A program made the translations under genes and the position numbers. Under the pieces are notes generated by a model that worked only from the letters and a program-made list of their open reading frames with translations, searched no databases and was not told where the DNA came from. Shown here piece by piece: positions 18,367 to 26,840 of a stretch of DNA of 64,000 nt. The DNA comes from Scytonema sp. UIC 10036. GTDB taxonomy: Bacteria; Cyanobacteriota; Cyanobacteriia; Cyanobacteriales; Nostocaceae. The stretch is from NCBI RefSeq assembly GCF_009725235.1, contig NZ_WJFC01000023.1, forward strand, positions 35,954 through 99,953, given 5' to 3'. The number at the start of each line of letters is the position of its first letter. Position 1 is the first letter of the stretch.

Positions 18367-19326
18367 ATGCGTATTTTAACTTGGCACATCCATGGTAGCT
18401 ATTTGTACTACCTAACTCAGAGTTCTCATGAATTTTATTTGCCCGTCAAGCCCGAACGTCCAGAAGGATATGGTGGTCGTCTTGGTGGCTTACCTTGGCC
18501 AGATAATGTTCATGATGTCCCTGCTTCAGAGATAAAAAATCTTAAGGTAGACTGTATTTTGTTTCAGTCACGCAAAAACTATCTTGAAGACCAGTACGAA
18601 ATTCTCTCCGAGTCCCAACGACAACTCCCAAAAATTTATTTGGAACACGATCCCCCACGGGAACAACCAACAGATACTCGCCATGTTGTGAACGATCCCA
18701 ATATTTTACTCGTTCATGTAACCCACTTTAACCAATTGATGTGGGATAGCGGTCAAACTCCTACTTATGTTATTGAACATGGCGTAACTATACCAGATGG
18801 TATCTGTTATACGGGTGAGCTAGAACGAGGATTGGTTGTTGTTAATGGATTGCGATCGCGAGGTCGTCGTTTGGGTATTGATGTATTTGAACGTGTTCGC
18901 CAAGAAATTCCTCTGGATTTAGTTGGTATGGGTGCAGAAAAACTAGGTGGACTAGGTGAGATACCACACCATCAAATACCAGCATTTGCTTCACGTTACC
19001 GCTTCTTTTTCAATCCCATTCGCTACACTAGCTTAGGGCTTGCTGTCTGCGAAGCAATGATGGTGGGATTGCCAATTATTGGGTTGGCAACAACTGAAAT
19101 GGCAACAGTTGTAGAAAACGGAGTTTCTGGTTACATCAGTACTGATGTAGACAAGTTAATTCTTCAAATGAAGCAACTTTTAAATAACAAAACACAGGCG
19201 GAAAAACTGAGCCTAGGAGCAAGGAAAACAGCACAAAAGCGGTTTAATATCAAGAGATTTATCCAGGATTGGGATAAAGTTTTTAAATTAGTCATTTGTC
19301 CTTCGTCCTTAGTCCCAAGCAAATGA
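18367..19326 (+). CDS. GT4-type glycosyltransferase
   Basis: A 319-aa GT-B glycosyltransferase. The N-terminal half has MRILTWHIHGSYLYYL and YLEHDPPREQPTDTRH; the C-terminal half has VVNGLRSRGRRLGIDVFERV and the donor site NPIRYTSLGLAVCEAMMVGL with ENGVSGY, the E-x7-E pattern of family 4. The final dozen residues (LVICPSSLVPSK) are translated from the adjoining repeat (GTCATTTGTCC-type) and are not part of the fold. The start ATG follows an ATAATTC repeat and a T-run without a Shine-Dalgarno sequence. The sugar is unknown. It lies in the plus-strand glycan cluster between GT9 and the GT4-GmhA fusion. Confidence 0.87.
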   Translation: MRILTWHIHGSYLYYLTQSSHEFYLPVKPERPEGYGGRLGGLPWPDNVHDVPASEIKNLKVDCILFQSRKNYLEDQYEILSESQRQLPKIYLEHDPPREQPTDTRHVVNDPNILLVHVTHFNQLMWDSGQTPTYVIEHGVTIPDGICYTGELERGLVVVNGLRSRGRRLGIDVFERVRQEIPLDLVGMGAEKLGGLGEIPHHQIPAFASRYRFFFNPIRYTSLGLAVCEAMMVGLPIIGLATTEMATVVENGVSGYISTDVDKLILQMKQLLNNKTQAEKLSLGARKTAQKRFNIKRFIQDWDKVFKLVICPSSLVPSK

Positions 19327-19413
19327 CAAATGGCTAATGGCTAATGGCTAATGGCTAATAGCTAATAGCTAATGGTTAATGACAAATGACACTTGACAAA
19401 TGACAAATAATAA
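19327..19413. repeat. STRR tracts (CTAATGG, ACAAATG)
   Basis: Tandem GCTAATG and GACAAAT units fill the gap between two glycosyltransferase genes; the last unit merges into the ATG of the next gene. Confidence 0.8.
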
Positions 19414-21348
19414 ATGACTAAATCCATTGCCTTAATTAGCGAACATGCTTCACCTCTTGGTTCTTTTGGAGGTGCAGATAGCGGTGGTCAAAACGTATAT
19501 GTAGGACAAATAGCTAAACATTTAGCTGCATTGGGTTATAAAGTAGATGTTTTTACCAGGCGGGACAGTCACGAACTACCAGAAATTATGGAATGGATGA
19601 ATGGTGTTCGGATTATTAATGTTCCTGCTGGTCCTGCTGTATACGTGCGAAAAGAAGATATGTTGCCGTATATGGAGGAATTTACAACATATGTTTTGAA
19701 TTTTTGTCAAAATAACTCTTATGGGAATAAATATCGATATAATTTGATACATGCTAATTTTTGGATGTCAGCATTGGTAGCTGCAGAAATTAAGCGAATT
19801 TTGGGTATTCCTTTTATTGTTACTTTCCATGCACTTGGTAGAGTCCGCCGTTTTTGGCAAGGTGATGCAGACGAATTTCCTGACGATCGCTTTACCATTG
19901 AAGACCGCATTGTGAAAGAAGCTGACCACATTATTGCTGAGTGTCCTCAGGATGAGGAGGACTTGCGAAAACTTTACTGTGCCAAAAAAGAGAATATAAC
20001 TATTATTCCTTGCGGCTTTGATGCAGCTGAGTTTTGGCAAGTTAATAAGATATCTGCTCGTGAAAAGCTAGGCTTATCTCCCAATGAAAATATCATTCTT
20101 CAGTTAGGGCGTCTAGTTCCTCGTAAAGGAGTAGATACAGTCATTCGAGCTTTTGGACGTGTTTTGCAGCAGTATCAAATCCCCGCACGACTGTTGATTG
20201 TAGGAGGTGAGTCAGAAGAACCAGACCCCTGTATTACACCTGAAATTAATCGGTTGCAGGCTGTTGCTCTTGAAGAGGGTGTTGAGTCACAAGTGACATT
20301 TGTTGGGCGTCGCAGTCGTGAAATACTTAAATATTATTATTGTGCCTCAGATGTATTTGTTACAACACCTTGGTATGAACCATTTGGTATTACACCCTTA
20401 GAAGCCATGGCTTGCGGAACTCCTGTCATTGGTTCTAACGTTGGAGGAATCAAATTTACAGTCAAAGATTCTGAAACAGGGTATCTTGTACCACCAAACA
20501 ATCCAGATACAATTGCAGAAAAAATTGCCTATCTGCTCAAAAATCCTGAAATACGCGATCGCATGGGCTTTCAAGGGATAGATCGTGTCGCTCGCTACTT
20601 CACTTGGAAAAAAGTGACAAACTCTATTGCCTCTTTGTACGAAAAAGTTTTGCATCACAAGCAAAAAACAATTATTTCTTCTCTCCCACCTTCTTCCTCA
20701 GCCTCCCTCATTGATGAAAGTTTTACAGCAGCAATTGCGGTGATGGAAAAATCCAGACACACTCTAAAAACTGCAATTCAAGAAGCCGCAGAACTTCTCT
20801 TTTCTTGCTTTTCTTTGGGCGGTAAAGTGCTAGTTTGTGGTAATGGAGGAAGTGCAGCAGATGCCCAACATTTTGCTGCGGAGTTTGTTGGTAAATTACG
20901 ATGTTCAAAACGGTCGGGATTGCCAGTAATGGCATTGACAGCAGATTCAGCTTTTTTAACGGCGTGGGCTAATGATGTTGGGTACGAGCACGTTTTTGCC
21001 AGACAGGTAGAAGCATTTGCTCAACCAGGAGATGTATTACTCGGTATCAGTACGAGTGGGCGATCGCGTAATATCATTGAAGCATTCAAAACTGCCCGTC
21101 ACCTTCACATCAATACAATTGCTCTTTTAGGTGGTGATGGTGGAGAAGTATTAGAGATGGCAGATTCAGCAGTTGTTGTACCAGCAACTGATACTCAACG
21201 TATCCAAGAAGTACAACATATTGTTCTCCATATTTTATGTGAGTTAGTAGAAACTAGGGGACTGGCAACAGGGGAAAGCGTGAATCCTCAAAGCCGAATC
21301 CCCAATACTGAATCACGAATCATCAATCGCAAAGCTTTAATCATTTAA
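19414..21348 (+). CDS. gmhA: Fusion: GT4 glycosyltransferase + sedoheptulose-7-phosphate isomerase (GmhA)
   Basis: A 644-aa two-domain protein. Residues 1-425 form a GT4 enzyme of the sucrose-phosphate-synthase/inositol-GT style: SPLGSFGGADSGGQNVYVGQ, QLGRLVPRKGVDTVIRAFGR, and TPWYEPFGITPLEAMACGTP. After a Ser/Pro-rich linker (about 425-440), residues 445-625 are a SIS domain with CGNGGSAADAQHFAAEFVGK and GISTSGRSRNIIEAF, the signature of phosphoheptose isomerase, which makes heptose 7-phosphate from sedoheptulose 7-phosphate. GmhB and HldE follow in the cluster, so the isomerase role fits. The tail after about residue 628 is repeat-derived. Coupling precursor synthesis to a transferase in one chain is unusual; the GT substrate is unknown. 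Confidence 0.9.
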   Translation: MTKSIALISEHASPLGSFGGADSGGQNVYVGQIAKHLAALGYKVDVFTRRDSHELPEIMEWMNGVRIINVPAGPAVYVRKEDMLPYMEEFTTYVLNFCQNNSYGNKYRYNLIHANFWMSALVAAEIKRILGIPFIVTFHALGRVRRFWQGDADEFPDDRFTIEDRIVKEADHIIAECPQDEEDLRKLYCAKKENITIIPCGFDAAEFWQVNKISAREKLGLSPNENIILQLGRLVPRKGVDTVIRAFGRVLQQYQIPARLLIVGGESEEPDPCITPEINRLQAVALEEGVESQVTFVGRRSREILKYYYCASDVFVTTPWYEPFGITPLEAMACGTPVIGSNVGGIKFTVKDSETGYLVPPNNPDTIAEKIAYLLKNPEIRDRMGFQGIDRVARYFTWKKVTNSIASLYEKVLHHKQKTIISSLPPSSSASLIDESFTAAIAVMEKSRHTLKTAIQEAAELLFSCFSLGGKVLVCGNGGSAADAQHFAAEFVGKLRCSKRSGLPVMALTADSAFLTAWANDVGYEHVFARQVEAFAQPGDVLLGISTSGRSRNIIEAFKTARHLHINTIALLGGDGGEVLEMADSAVVVPATDTQRIQEVQHIVLHILCELVETRGLATGESVNPQSRIPNTESRIINRKALII

Positions 21349-21409
21349 TACCAGTTTGAATAAAGAATGTGACAGATGGTTGCTCTAATTCAAGTCTAGA
21401 TATGACTTT

Positions 21410-21443
21410 CTCAATCCAAAATCTAAAATCTAAAATCCAAAAT
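21410..21443. repeat. STRR tract (TCCAAAA/TCTAAAA)
   Basis: Four to five tandem units of the heptamer TCCAAAA or TCTAAAA, upstream of the SDR gene; a real ribosome binding site (GGAG, 21451-21454) follows it. Confidence 0.75.
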
Positions 21444-21462
21444 GGTAAAAGGAGTCAAAACT

Positions 21463-22188
21463 ATGCAAGAACTACAAGGAAAAGTCGTTTTAGTGACAGG
21501 AGGCGGACGCGGACTTGGAGAAGCCACCTGTCAGACATTATCTTCAGCAGGTGCTAGTGTTGTTGTTGCCGATATTCGAGATGACTTAGCAAATAAAGTC
21601 AGTGGAGAAATTCAGTCTAATGGCTTTCAAGCACAGCCATTAGTGCTAGATGTGACGAATGAGGAACAAGTAGAGACTGCGATTCATAAGATAGTTTCTC
21701 AGTACGGACGCTTGGATGCTTTAATTAACAATGCAGGTACAGATGTGACCGTCTCTATAGAAGAACTTTCCATCAAGGATTGGGATAGGATTCTTGCAGT
21801 TAACTTACGCGCTCCTTTCATTATGTCAAAGTTCGCTTTGCCAGTTATGAAAGAACAAAAAAGCGGTCACATTATTAACATTTCTTCCACTGCAGCAAAG
21901 CGTGCTTGGCCCAATGCCTCAGCATACCATGCAAGTAAATGGGGGCTTTTAGGTTTCAGTCATGCTTTGCACGTAGAGGCTCGCCCTTACAATATTAAGG
22001 TGACAGCTTTGGTTGCAGGTGGAATGGAAACGCCCTTTTTACTCGATAGATTCCCGGATATAGATGTAAGCAAGTTACAAAATCCCAAGAATGTCGCCGC
22101 CACGATTCGGTTCTTGCTGTCCACACCAGAAGGAACAGTCATTCCCGAAATGATGGTTCTGCCAATGGCTGAAAGTTCTTGGCCATAA
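21463..22188 (+). CDS. Short-chain dehydrogenase/reductase
   Basis: A 241-aa classical SDR. It shows the NAD(P) motif VVLVTGGGRGLGEA, the NNAG motif (LINNAGTD), Ser in HIINISSTAAK and the catalytic YHASK, so it should be an active oxidoreductase. An ATG seven codons upstream (21442) is in frame, but GGAG at 21451-21454 stands 8 nt before ATG 21463, so the shorter form is chosen. In this cluster it may modify a sugar, but it is of the FabG-like type and is not the extended-SDR epimerase HldD, so it should not be taken as the missing heptose epimerase. Confidence 0.88.
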   Translation: MQELQGKVVLVTGGGRGLGEATCQTLSSAGASVVVADIRDDLANKVSGEIQSNGFQAQPLVLDVTNEEQVETAIHKIVSQYGRLDALINNAGTDVTVSIEELSIKDWDRILAVNLRAPFIMSKFALPVMKEQKSGHIINISSTAAKRAWPNASAYHASKWGLLGFSHALHVEARPYNIKVTALVAGGMETPFLLDRFPDIDVSKLQNPKNVAATIRFLLSTPEGTVIPEMMVLPMAESSWP

Positions 22189-22191
22189 TTG

Positions 22192-22286
22192 TCATTAGTC
22201 AATAGTCATTTGTCATTAGCAATTAGCCATTAGCAATTAGCCATTAGCCATTTGTCCTTTGTTAATGCCCCATGCCCATTTGCCCC
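22192..22286. repeat. STRR tracts (GTCATTT, TTAGCCA, ATGCCCC)
   Basis: Tandem heptamers of three related kinds fill the SDR-gmhB spacer. The last part (CATGCCC units) runs into the beginning of the gmhB frame, so the first five codons of the long form of gmhB are repeat DNA. Confidence 0.75.
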
Positions 22287-22901
22287 ATGCCCAAGAAAAC
22301 AGTATTTCTGGATAAGGACGGGACTCTTATTGAGGATGTGCCTTATAATGTTGACCCAAAGTATATTAAACTGGCGACAGGTGCGATTGAGGGGCTACTG
22401 CTTCTCGAAAAGTTGGGATATGAGTTGATTGTCATCAGCAATCAGTCGGGTGTGGCTCGCGGATATTTTCAGGAATCTGCTCTTGTGGGTGTGGAGGAAT
22501 ATTTGCGTAACCTTCTTGGTGAGGCTGGTATCCATTTATCGGGCTTTTACTACTGTCCCCATCACCCGGATGGAGTGGTTTCAGAGTTTGCCATTGCTTG
22601 TGATTGTCGCAAGCCAGCTCCTGGATTATTATTACGTGCAGCAAGCGATCGCAACATCGATTTACACGCATCTTGGTTTATTGGTGACATCCTCAATGAT
22701 GTAGAAGCTGGACACCGTGCGGGTTGTAAAACGATATTAATTAACAATGGAAATGAAACAGAATGGGAGTTGTCTCCCTTGCGAACTCCAGATTTCATTG
22801 TGAGTGACTTTGCAGAAGCAGCACGAGCGATCTTTTCTGTAGATAGCAATTCTGAATGTAGGGGACAATCAGTACTGGCGGAGGTGATTCGTGAAGCCTG
22901 A
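22272..22901 (+). CDS. gmhB: D,D-heptose 1,7-bisphosphate phosphatase
   Basis: A HAD-family phosphatase of the GmhB type (209 aa in the long form). It has the nucleophile motif VFLDKDGTLIEDVPY, motif II VISNQSGVARGYF, the zinc loop CPHHPDG...CDCRKPAPG (Cys-x-His and CxC ligands), and motif IV FIGDILNDVEAGHRAGC. It removes the 7-phosphate from heptose 1,7-bisphosphate in the ADP-heptose route. The protein may really start at ATG 22287 (MPKKTVFLD), because the five codons before are part of a repeat and neither start has a clear ribosome binding site. The last 11 bases overlap hldE. Confidence 0.92.
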   Translation: MPICPMPKKTVFLDKDGTLIEDVPYNVDPKYIKLATGAIEGLLLLEKLGYELIVISNQSGVARGYFQESALVGVEEYLRNLLGEAGIHLSGFYYCPHHPDGVVSEFAIACDCRKPAPGLLLRAASDRNIDLHASWFIGDILNDVEAGHRAGCKTILINNGNETEWELSPLRTPDFIVSDFAEAARAIFSVDSNSECRGQSVLAEVIREA

Positions 22902-24411
22902 CTTGCTAAAGTTGTTGGATAAAATCGCTAACCTTCACGTCATTGTTATTGGTGAAGCCATGCTTGATGGCTATTTGGAAGGATTTAGCGATCGTCTTTG
23001 CCCGGAAGCTCCAGTGCCAGTTGTTACTGTTAACAATCGCGTGTACGTTCCTGGCGGTGCAGCCAATACTGCTGTTAATATTGCCCGTCTTGGCGGACAA
23101 GTGACACTTTTATCAGTCATTGGTGACGATACAGAAAGTTTACAGTTAAATAGAGCACTTTCAGAACAGGGTGTTTCTACGACAGACTTAATCGCTCATC
23201 CAGCTAGAGAAACACTTGCCAAGCAAAGAGCGATCGCATCATCACAAATACTGCTTAGAATAGATACAGGAACGACAACAGCTATCGATCGCGATACAGA
23301 ACAAGCACTGATTGCAAAACTACAACTTATCTTTCCAAAATGTCAGGCTGTCATTATCTCTGATTACGGTTATGGAATTTTAACAGCGAAAGTCATTGAT
23401 GCGATCGCACAACTGCAACAGCAGCATCCCCGAATCCTAGTTGTTGATTCCAAAAACCTCACTGCATACCGACATCTTAACGTAACAGCAGTCAAACCAA
23501 ACTACGAACAGACAACACAATTACTGAAAATTCCCTCTTGCACCCCCATCCAAAATCAAGAGAGAATCTTACGTGCAGAACAAATTGCACCATACGGCGA
23601 GAAACTTCTTGATATAACAGGCGCGAAAATAGTTGCTGTCACACTAGATGCAGAAGGTTCAATTATCTTTCAGCGAGATTCCCCACCGCACCGTACATAC
23701 ACTCAACCGACAACCCAATCCCGTACCACAGGCGCAGGAGATACTTATACGAGTGCCTTAACCTTAGCCCTAGCAGCTAGTGCAGCAACACCATTGGCTG
23801 CAGATTTTGCTGCAAGTGCTGCAGCAGTAGTTGTGAGAAACGAAGGAACCACCACCTGTTCCCTAGAAGAACTCCGGCTGTTTCTATCTTCCTTATCCCC
23901 TCCAATCCCCAATCGCCAGTACCCAATCCCCATTGCCCCAAAAAACATAACAGATAGCAACCAACTCATTACCCTTGTTACTATATACCGCAAAGCAGGA
24001 TACAAAATAGTTTTCACCAATGGCTGCTTCGACATTCTTCATGCTGGACACGTTTCCTACCTCAATCGTGCCAAAGCATTAGGGGATATTTTAATCATTG
24101 GTGTCAATTCAGATAATAGCATTCGCCGGATTAAAGGAGAAAAACGCCCCATCAACTCATTGGAAGATCGTATCCAAGTTTTAGGTGGACTGGGTTGTGT
24201 CGATCATCTGATTGCGTTTGATAAAGACACACCTATCAACCTAATTCGATTAGTGCAACCTGATATTTACGTTAAAGGCGGTGATTACACAATAGAAACA
24301 CTACCAGAAGCACCTGTAATACAACAATTTGGTGGTATTGTCAAACTGTTACCATTCCTAGAAAATCGTTCGACAACACAAATCATCAAAAAAATTATTC
24401 AAAACCACTAG
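22891..24411 (+). CDS. hldE: Bifunctional heptose-7-phosphate kinase / heptose-1-phosphate adenylyltransferase
   Basis: A 506-aa two-domain enzyme. Residues 1-320 are a PfkB/ribokinase-fold kinase with YVPGGAANTAVNIARLGGQV and TTGAGDTYTSALTLA (GAGD anion hole near 280). Residues about 355-500 are the nucleotidyltransferase with FTNGCFDILHAGHVSYLNRA (HxGH near 383) and DIYVKGGDYTIETLP. Kinase and transferase surround the GmhB step to give ADP-heptose. The GTG start is strongly supported by GGAGGTGA at 22880-22887, inside the end of gmhB, so translation is coupled. The inter-domain linker (residues about 335-350, PIPNRQYPIPIAP) is written from the CCAATCCCC-type intergenic repeat. No HldD epimerase is present in the window. 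Confidence 0.93.
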   Translation: MKPDLLKLLDKIANLHVIVIGEAMLDGYLEGFSDRLCPEAPVPVVTVNNRVYVPGGAANTAVNIARLGGQVTLLSVIGDDTESLQLNRALSEQGVSTTDLIAHPARETLAKQRAIASSQILLRIDTGTTTAIDRDTEQALIAKLQLIFPKCQAVIISDYGYGILTAKVIDAIAQLQQQHPRILVVDSKNLTAYRHLNVTAVKPNYEQTTQLLKIPSCTPIQNQERILRAEQIAPYGEKLLDITGAKIVAVTLDAEGSIIFQRDSPPHRTYTQPTTQSRTTGAGDTYTSALTLALAASAATPLAADFAASAAAVVVRNEGTTTCSLEELRLFLSSLSPPIPNRQYPIPIAPKNITDSNQLITLVTIYRKAGYKIVFTNGCFDILHAGHVSYLNRAKALGDILIIGVNSDNSIRRIKGEKRPINSLEDRIQVLGGLGCVDHLIAFDKDTPINLIRLVQPDIYVKGGDYTIETLPEAPVIQQFGGIVKLLPFLENRSTTQIIKKIIQNH

Positions 24412-24617
24412 TATCATTTTGGGTTTTAGATTTTGGATTGAGAAAGTTACGTCTAAACTGAATTGCAGTCAACTATTTGTCACGTTTTTTGTTCAAATTG
24501 ATATAACTATATACAAGCGTAGAGCATTGCTACAAACTACCAATCATGTAAAGGCAAAAGGCTTTCTCACATCATGTCCGTTAGCATAACCATAATAAAA
24601 ATTTCTTCATTTCTTAG

Positions 24618-24689
24618 CGCCTTTGCGACGGCAGGCGCTTCAACGGGGGGAACCCCCGCAACGCGCTGCCTCGTCTTTGCGTGAGTTTT
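24618..24689. repeat. Nested repeat: palindrome inside a CGCCTTTGCG repeat
   Basis: A GC-rich palindromic unit at 24628-24674 (GGCAGGCGCTTCAACGGGGG ... CCCCCGCAACGCGCTGCC) interrupts a 'CGCCTTTGCG-TCTTTGCGTGAG' repeat of the family seen at 60668. One repeat appears to have been inserted into another. Confidence 0.65.
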
Positions 24690-24720
24690 ATTTAGGGTAT
24701 ATAAGCGGACATGATATCAA

Positions 24721-24773
24721 TCCAAAATCCAAAATCCAAAATCCAAAATCCAAAATCCAAAATCCAAAATCCA
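24721..24773. repeat. STRR tract, seven perfect TCCAAAA units
   Basis: Seven uninterrupted copies of TCCAAAA (24721-24769) followed by TCCA and then the ATG of the next gene. Since three heptamers make seven codons, the tract is open in all phases and gives an artificial N-terminal extension (IQNPKSK repeated) if translation is read from the ATG at 24711. Confidence 0.9.
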
Positions 24774-25925
24774 ATGATTCCCTGGAACTTTGCTAAAAAT
24801 ATCCTCTGCATTAGACTCGACACCATTGGCGATGTACTAATGACGACACCAGCAATTCGTGCTCTCAAAACATCACATCCCAATCGCCGGATTACACTGC
24901 TAACATCTTCTGCGGGTGCAACAACTGCTTCACTTGTGCCAGAAATAGATGATGTCATTGTCTATGATGCACCATGGCTAAAAGCAACAGCACCCCGACA
25001 AAATAGCCGTCCCGAATATGAAATGGCAGACTACCTGCGAAATCTTCAATTTGACGGTGCGGTAATTTTTACAGTTTACAGTCAAAATCCCCTTCCCTCG
25101 GCATTTTTATGTTATCTAGCAGATATTCCCTTACGGTTGGCACATTGTCATGAGAACCCATACCAACTCTTAACAGATTGGGTAAAAGATCCAGAACCAG
25201 AACGTTTCCTGCGTCATGAGGTTCGCCGTCAACTCGACTTAGTTGCCACTATCGACTGCCATACAGACGACGAGAGAATGTCTTTAGGAGTCCCAAATAA
25301 GGCTTTAGCTACTGTCGGTAATATCTTACAACAACTTGGTATCGATCCAGAACATCCTTGGGTAGTCATTCATCCCGGTGCAACAGCTGCTTCAAGACGG
25401 TATGCACCTGATAAATTTGCTCTTGTTGCCAAGAGTCTAGTTTGCGACTTCAATATCCCAGTCATTTTTACGGGTACGCAACCAGAACAAGAACTCGTTG
25501 AAAGCATCATGGCAATGGCATCCGTTAGCAACATAGCTTCTCTAGTGGGTTGTCTTGACTTAACCGAACTAGCAGCTCTGCTGTCACTGACTCCTTTACT
25601 GATTTCTAATAATACTGGTCCAGTTCACATTGCCGCTGCTGTTGGTACACCAGTTGTGGATTTGTATGCTCTGACCAATCCCCAGCATACTCCTTGGAGT
25701 GTTCCGAATCGCGTTCTTTTTCATGATGTTCCTTGTAAAAATTGTTATAAAAGCATTTGTCCTGAGGGACATCAGAATTGCTTGAGTCTGGTGACTCCAG
25801 AGTCTGTGGTAAGTGCGGCTCGCGAACTGTTGAGTGAGACTTGGGAAAAAGTTTTAAAAAAAGGAACCGCAGATGAAAGCAGATGCACGCAGATGAAGGC
25901 GGATCTACTTATGCAAGAGGTTTAA
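24774..25925 (+). CDS. GT9 glycosyltransferase (heptosyltransferase-like)
   Basis: A 383-aa GT9 enzyme from the chosen start. Motifs: NILCIRLDTIGDVLMTTPAI (acceptor side, GDVL), VIHPGATAASRRYAPDKFAL, LISNNTGPVHIAAAVGTPVV (donor side) and a C-terminal Cys set in CKNCYKSICPEGHQNC. The Cys cluster is also present in the GT9 proteins at 26841 and 27870 and may be structural. The ATG at 24774 is preferred over 24711 because the codons between are TCCAAAA repeats. Its last codons (ESRCTQMKADLLMQ) come from an 'AACCGCAGATGAAAGC' repeat. Probably adds heptose or a related sugar in the pathway of the preceding ADP-heptose genes. Confidence 0.88.
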   Translation: MIPWNFAKNILCIRLDTIGDVLMTTPAIRALKTSHPNRRITLLTSSAGATTASLVPEIDDVIVYDAPWLKATAPRQNSRPEYEMADYLRNLQFDGAVIFTVYSQNPLPSAFLCYLADIPLRLAHCHENPYQLLTDWVKDPEPERFLRHEVRRQLDLVATIDCHTDDERMSLGVPNKALATVGNILQQLGIDPEHPWVVIHPGATAASRRYAPDKFALVAKSLVCDFNIPVIFTGTQPEQELVESIMAMASVSNIASLVGCLDLTELAALLSLTPLLISNNTGPVHIAAAVGTPVVDLYALTNPQHTPWSVPNRVLFHDVPCKNCYKSICPEGHQNCLSLVTPESVVSAARELLSETWEKVLKKGTADESRCTQMKADLLMQEV

Positions 25926-25973
25926 TGACAAATGACAAATAACCAATGACCAATGACAAATGACAAATGACCA
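25924..25973. repeat. STRR tract (ATGACAA)
   Basis: Tandem ATGACAA/ATGACCA units between the GT9 stop and the GT2 start; the GT2 start codon is the ATG of the last unit. Confidence 0.8.
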
Positions 25974-26777
25974 ATGACTGTCGATATTTTGATACCTACT
26001 TATTGTCGTCCCACAGCTTTGGCTGTTACTTTAACTAGTCTGATCGCTCAAACTTACCGTGACTTTCGCGTTGTTATTTCTGACCAAACTGAGGATAGCA
26101 ATCCGGTGGAAAGTGGTGAAGTACAAGCAGTATTGCGCGTACTTCAATCTCACGGTCATGTGGTGGACGTCTATAAAAATTTACCTCGTCGCGGAATTGC
26201 ACAACAGCGACAGTTTTTACTAGAACAGGCGAAGGCGACTTATGCTCTTTTTTTGGATGACGATTTAATTTTAGAACCCTTTGTGGTTGAAAAAATGCTC
26301 GTCGCTTTACAAGAAGAGAACTGCGGCTTTGTTGGTAGTGCTGTTATTGGACTGAGCTTTATTAATGATATCCGCCCTCACGAGCAAAAAATTGAGTTTT
26401 GGGATGGTTCGGTTCAGCCAGAAGTTGTAAAACCTGATACGCCGCAATGGGAACGTTGGCGTTTGCATAATGCTGCTAACCTTTATCATATACAGAAGGA
26501 TTTGGGTTTAACTCCAAACCGACAGCGTAAGTATCGTGTTGCTTGGGTTGGTGCTTGCGTGATGTATGATACTGAAAAACTTCGCAGTATAGGGGGCTAT
26601 TCGTTCTGGCAGCAGTTACCATCAGAACACTGTGGTGAAGATGTTTTAGTCCAGTTGCGGTTGATGGAACTTTACGGTGGTTGTGGAATTATTCCTTCAG
26701 GTGTTTATCATCAAGAGTTACCTACGACTATTATCGATCGCAGTTGTCCTGCAAATAAATATGTAGTTAGTGGTTAG
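25974..26777 (+). CDS. GT2 family glycosyltransferase
   Basis: A 267-aa GT-A fold enzyme of family 2. It starts VDILIPTYCRPTALAVTLTS (nucleotide-sugar fold), has the metal-binding ATYALFLDDDLILEPFVVEK (DDD) and a later GYSFWQQLPSEHCGEDVLVQ, where the ED is a likely catalytic base region. No membrane helices, so it works in the cytoplasm on a lipid carrier or a growing chain. The initiating ATG is part of the repeat tract; the last residues (KYVVSG) are repeat-coded (GTTAGTG). Fifth or sixth glycosyltransferase of the cluster; sugar unknown. Confidence 0.87.
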   Translation: MTVDILIPTYCRPTALAVTLTSLIAQTYRDFRVVISDQTEDSNPVESGEVQAVLRVLQSHGHVVDVYKNLPRRGIAQQRQFLLEQAKATYALFLDDDLILEPFVVEKMLVALQEENCGFVGSAVIGLSFINDIRPHEQKIEFWDGSVQPEVVKPDTPQWERWRLHNAANLYHIQKDLGLTPNRQRKYRVAWVGACVMYDTEKLRSIGGYSFWQQLPSEHCGEDVLVQLRLMELYGGCGIIPSGVYHQELPTTIIDRSCPANKYVVSG

Positions 26778-26840
26778 TGGTTAGTTGTTAATAGTTCCCA
26801 CTAACAACTAACCACTAACAACTATCTACTAACAATTCTT
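26763..26840. repeat. STRR tracts (GTTAGTG and ACTAACA), complementary
   Basis: GTTAGTG-type units are followed by their near complement ACTAACA/ACCACTA, so the spacer can fold into a hairpin. Seven bases separate the tract from the next ATG, with no ribosome binding site. Confidence 0.75.

Noticed and set aside
21463..22188. SDR as the missing HldD epimerase
   Set aside because: It has the short classical SDR form with FabG-like motifs; HldD is an extended SDR of about 310-330 aa with a different start.
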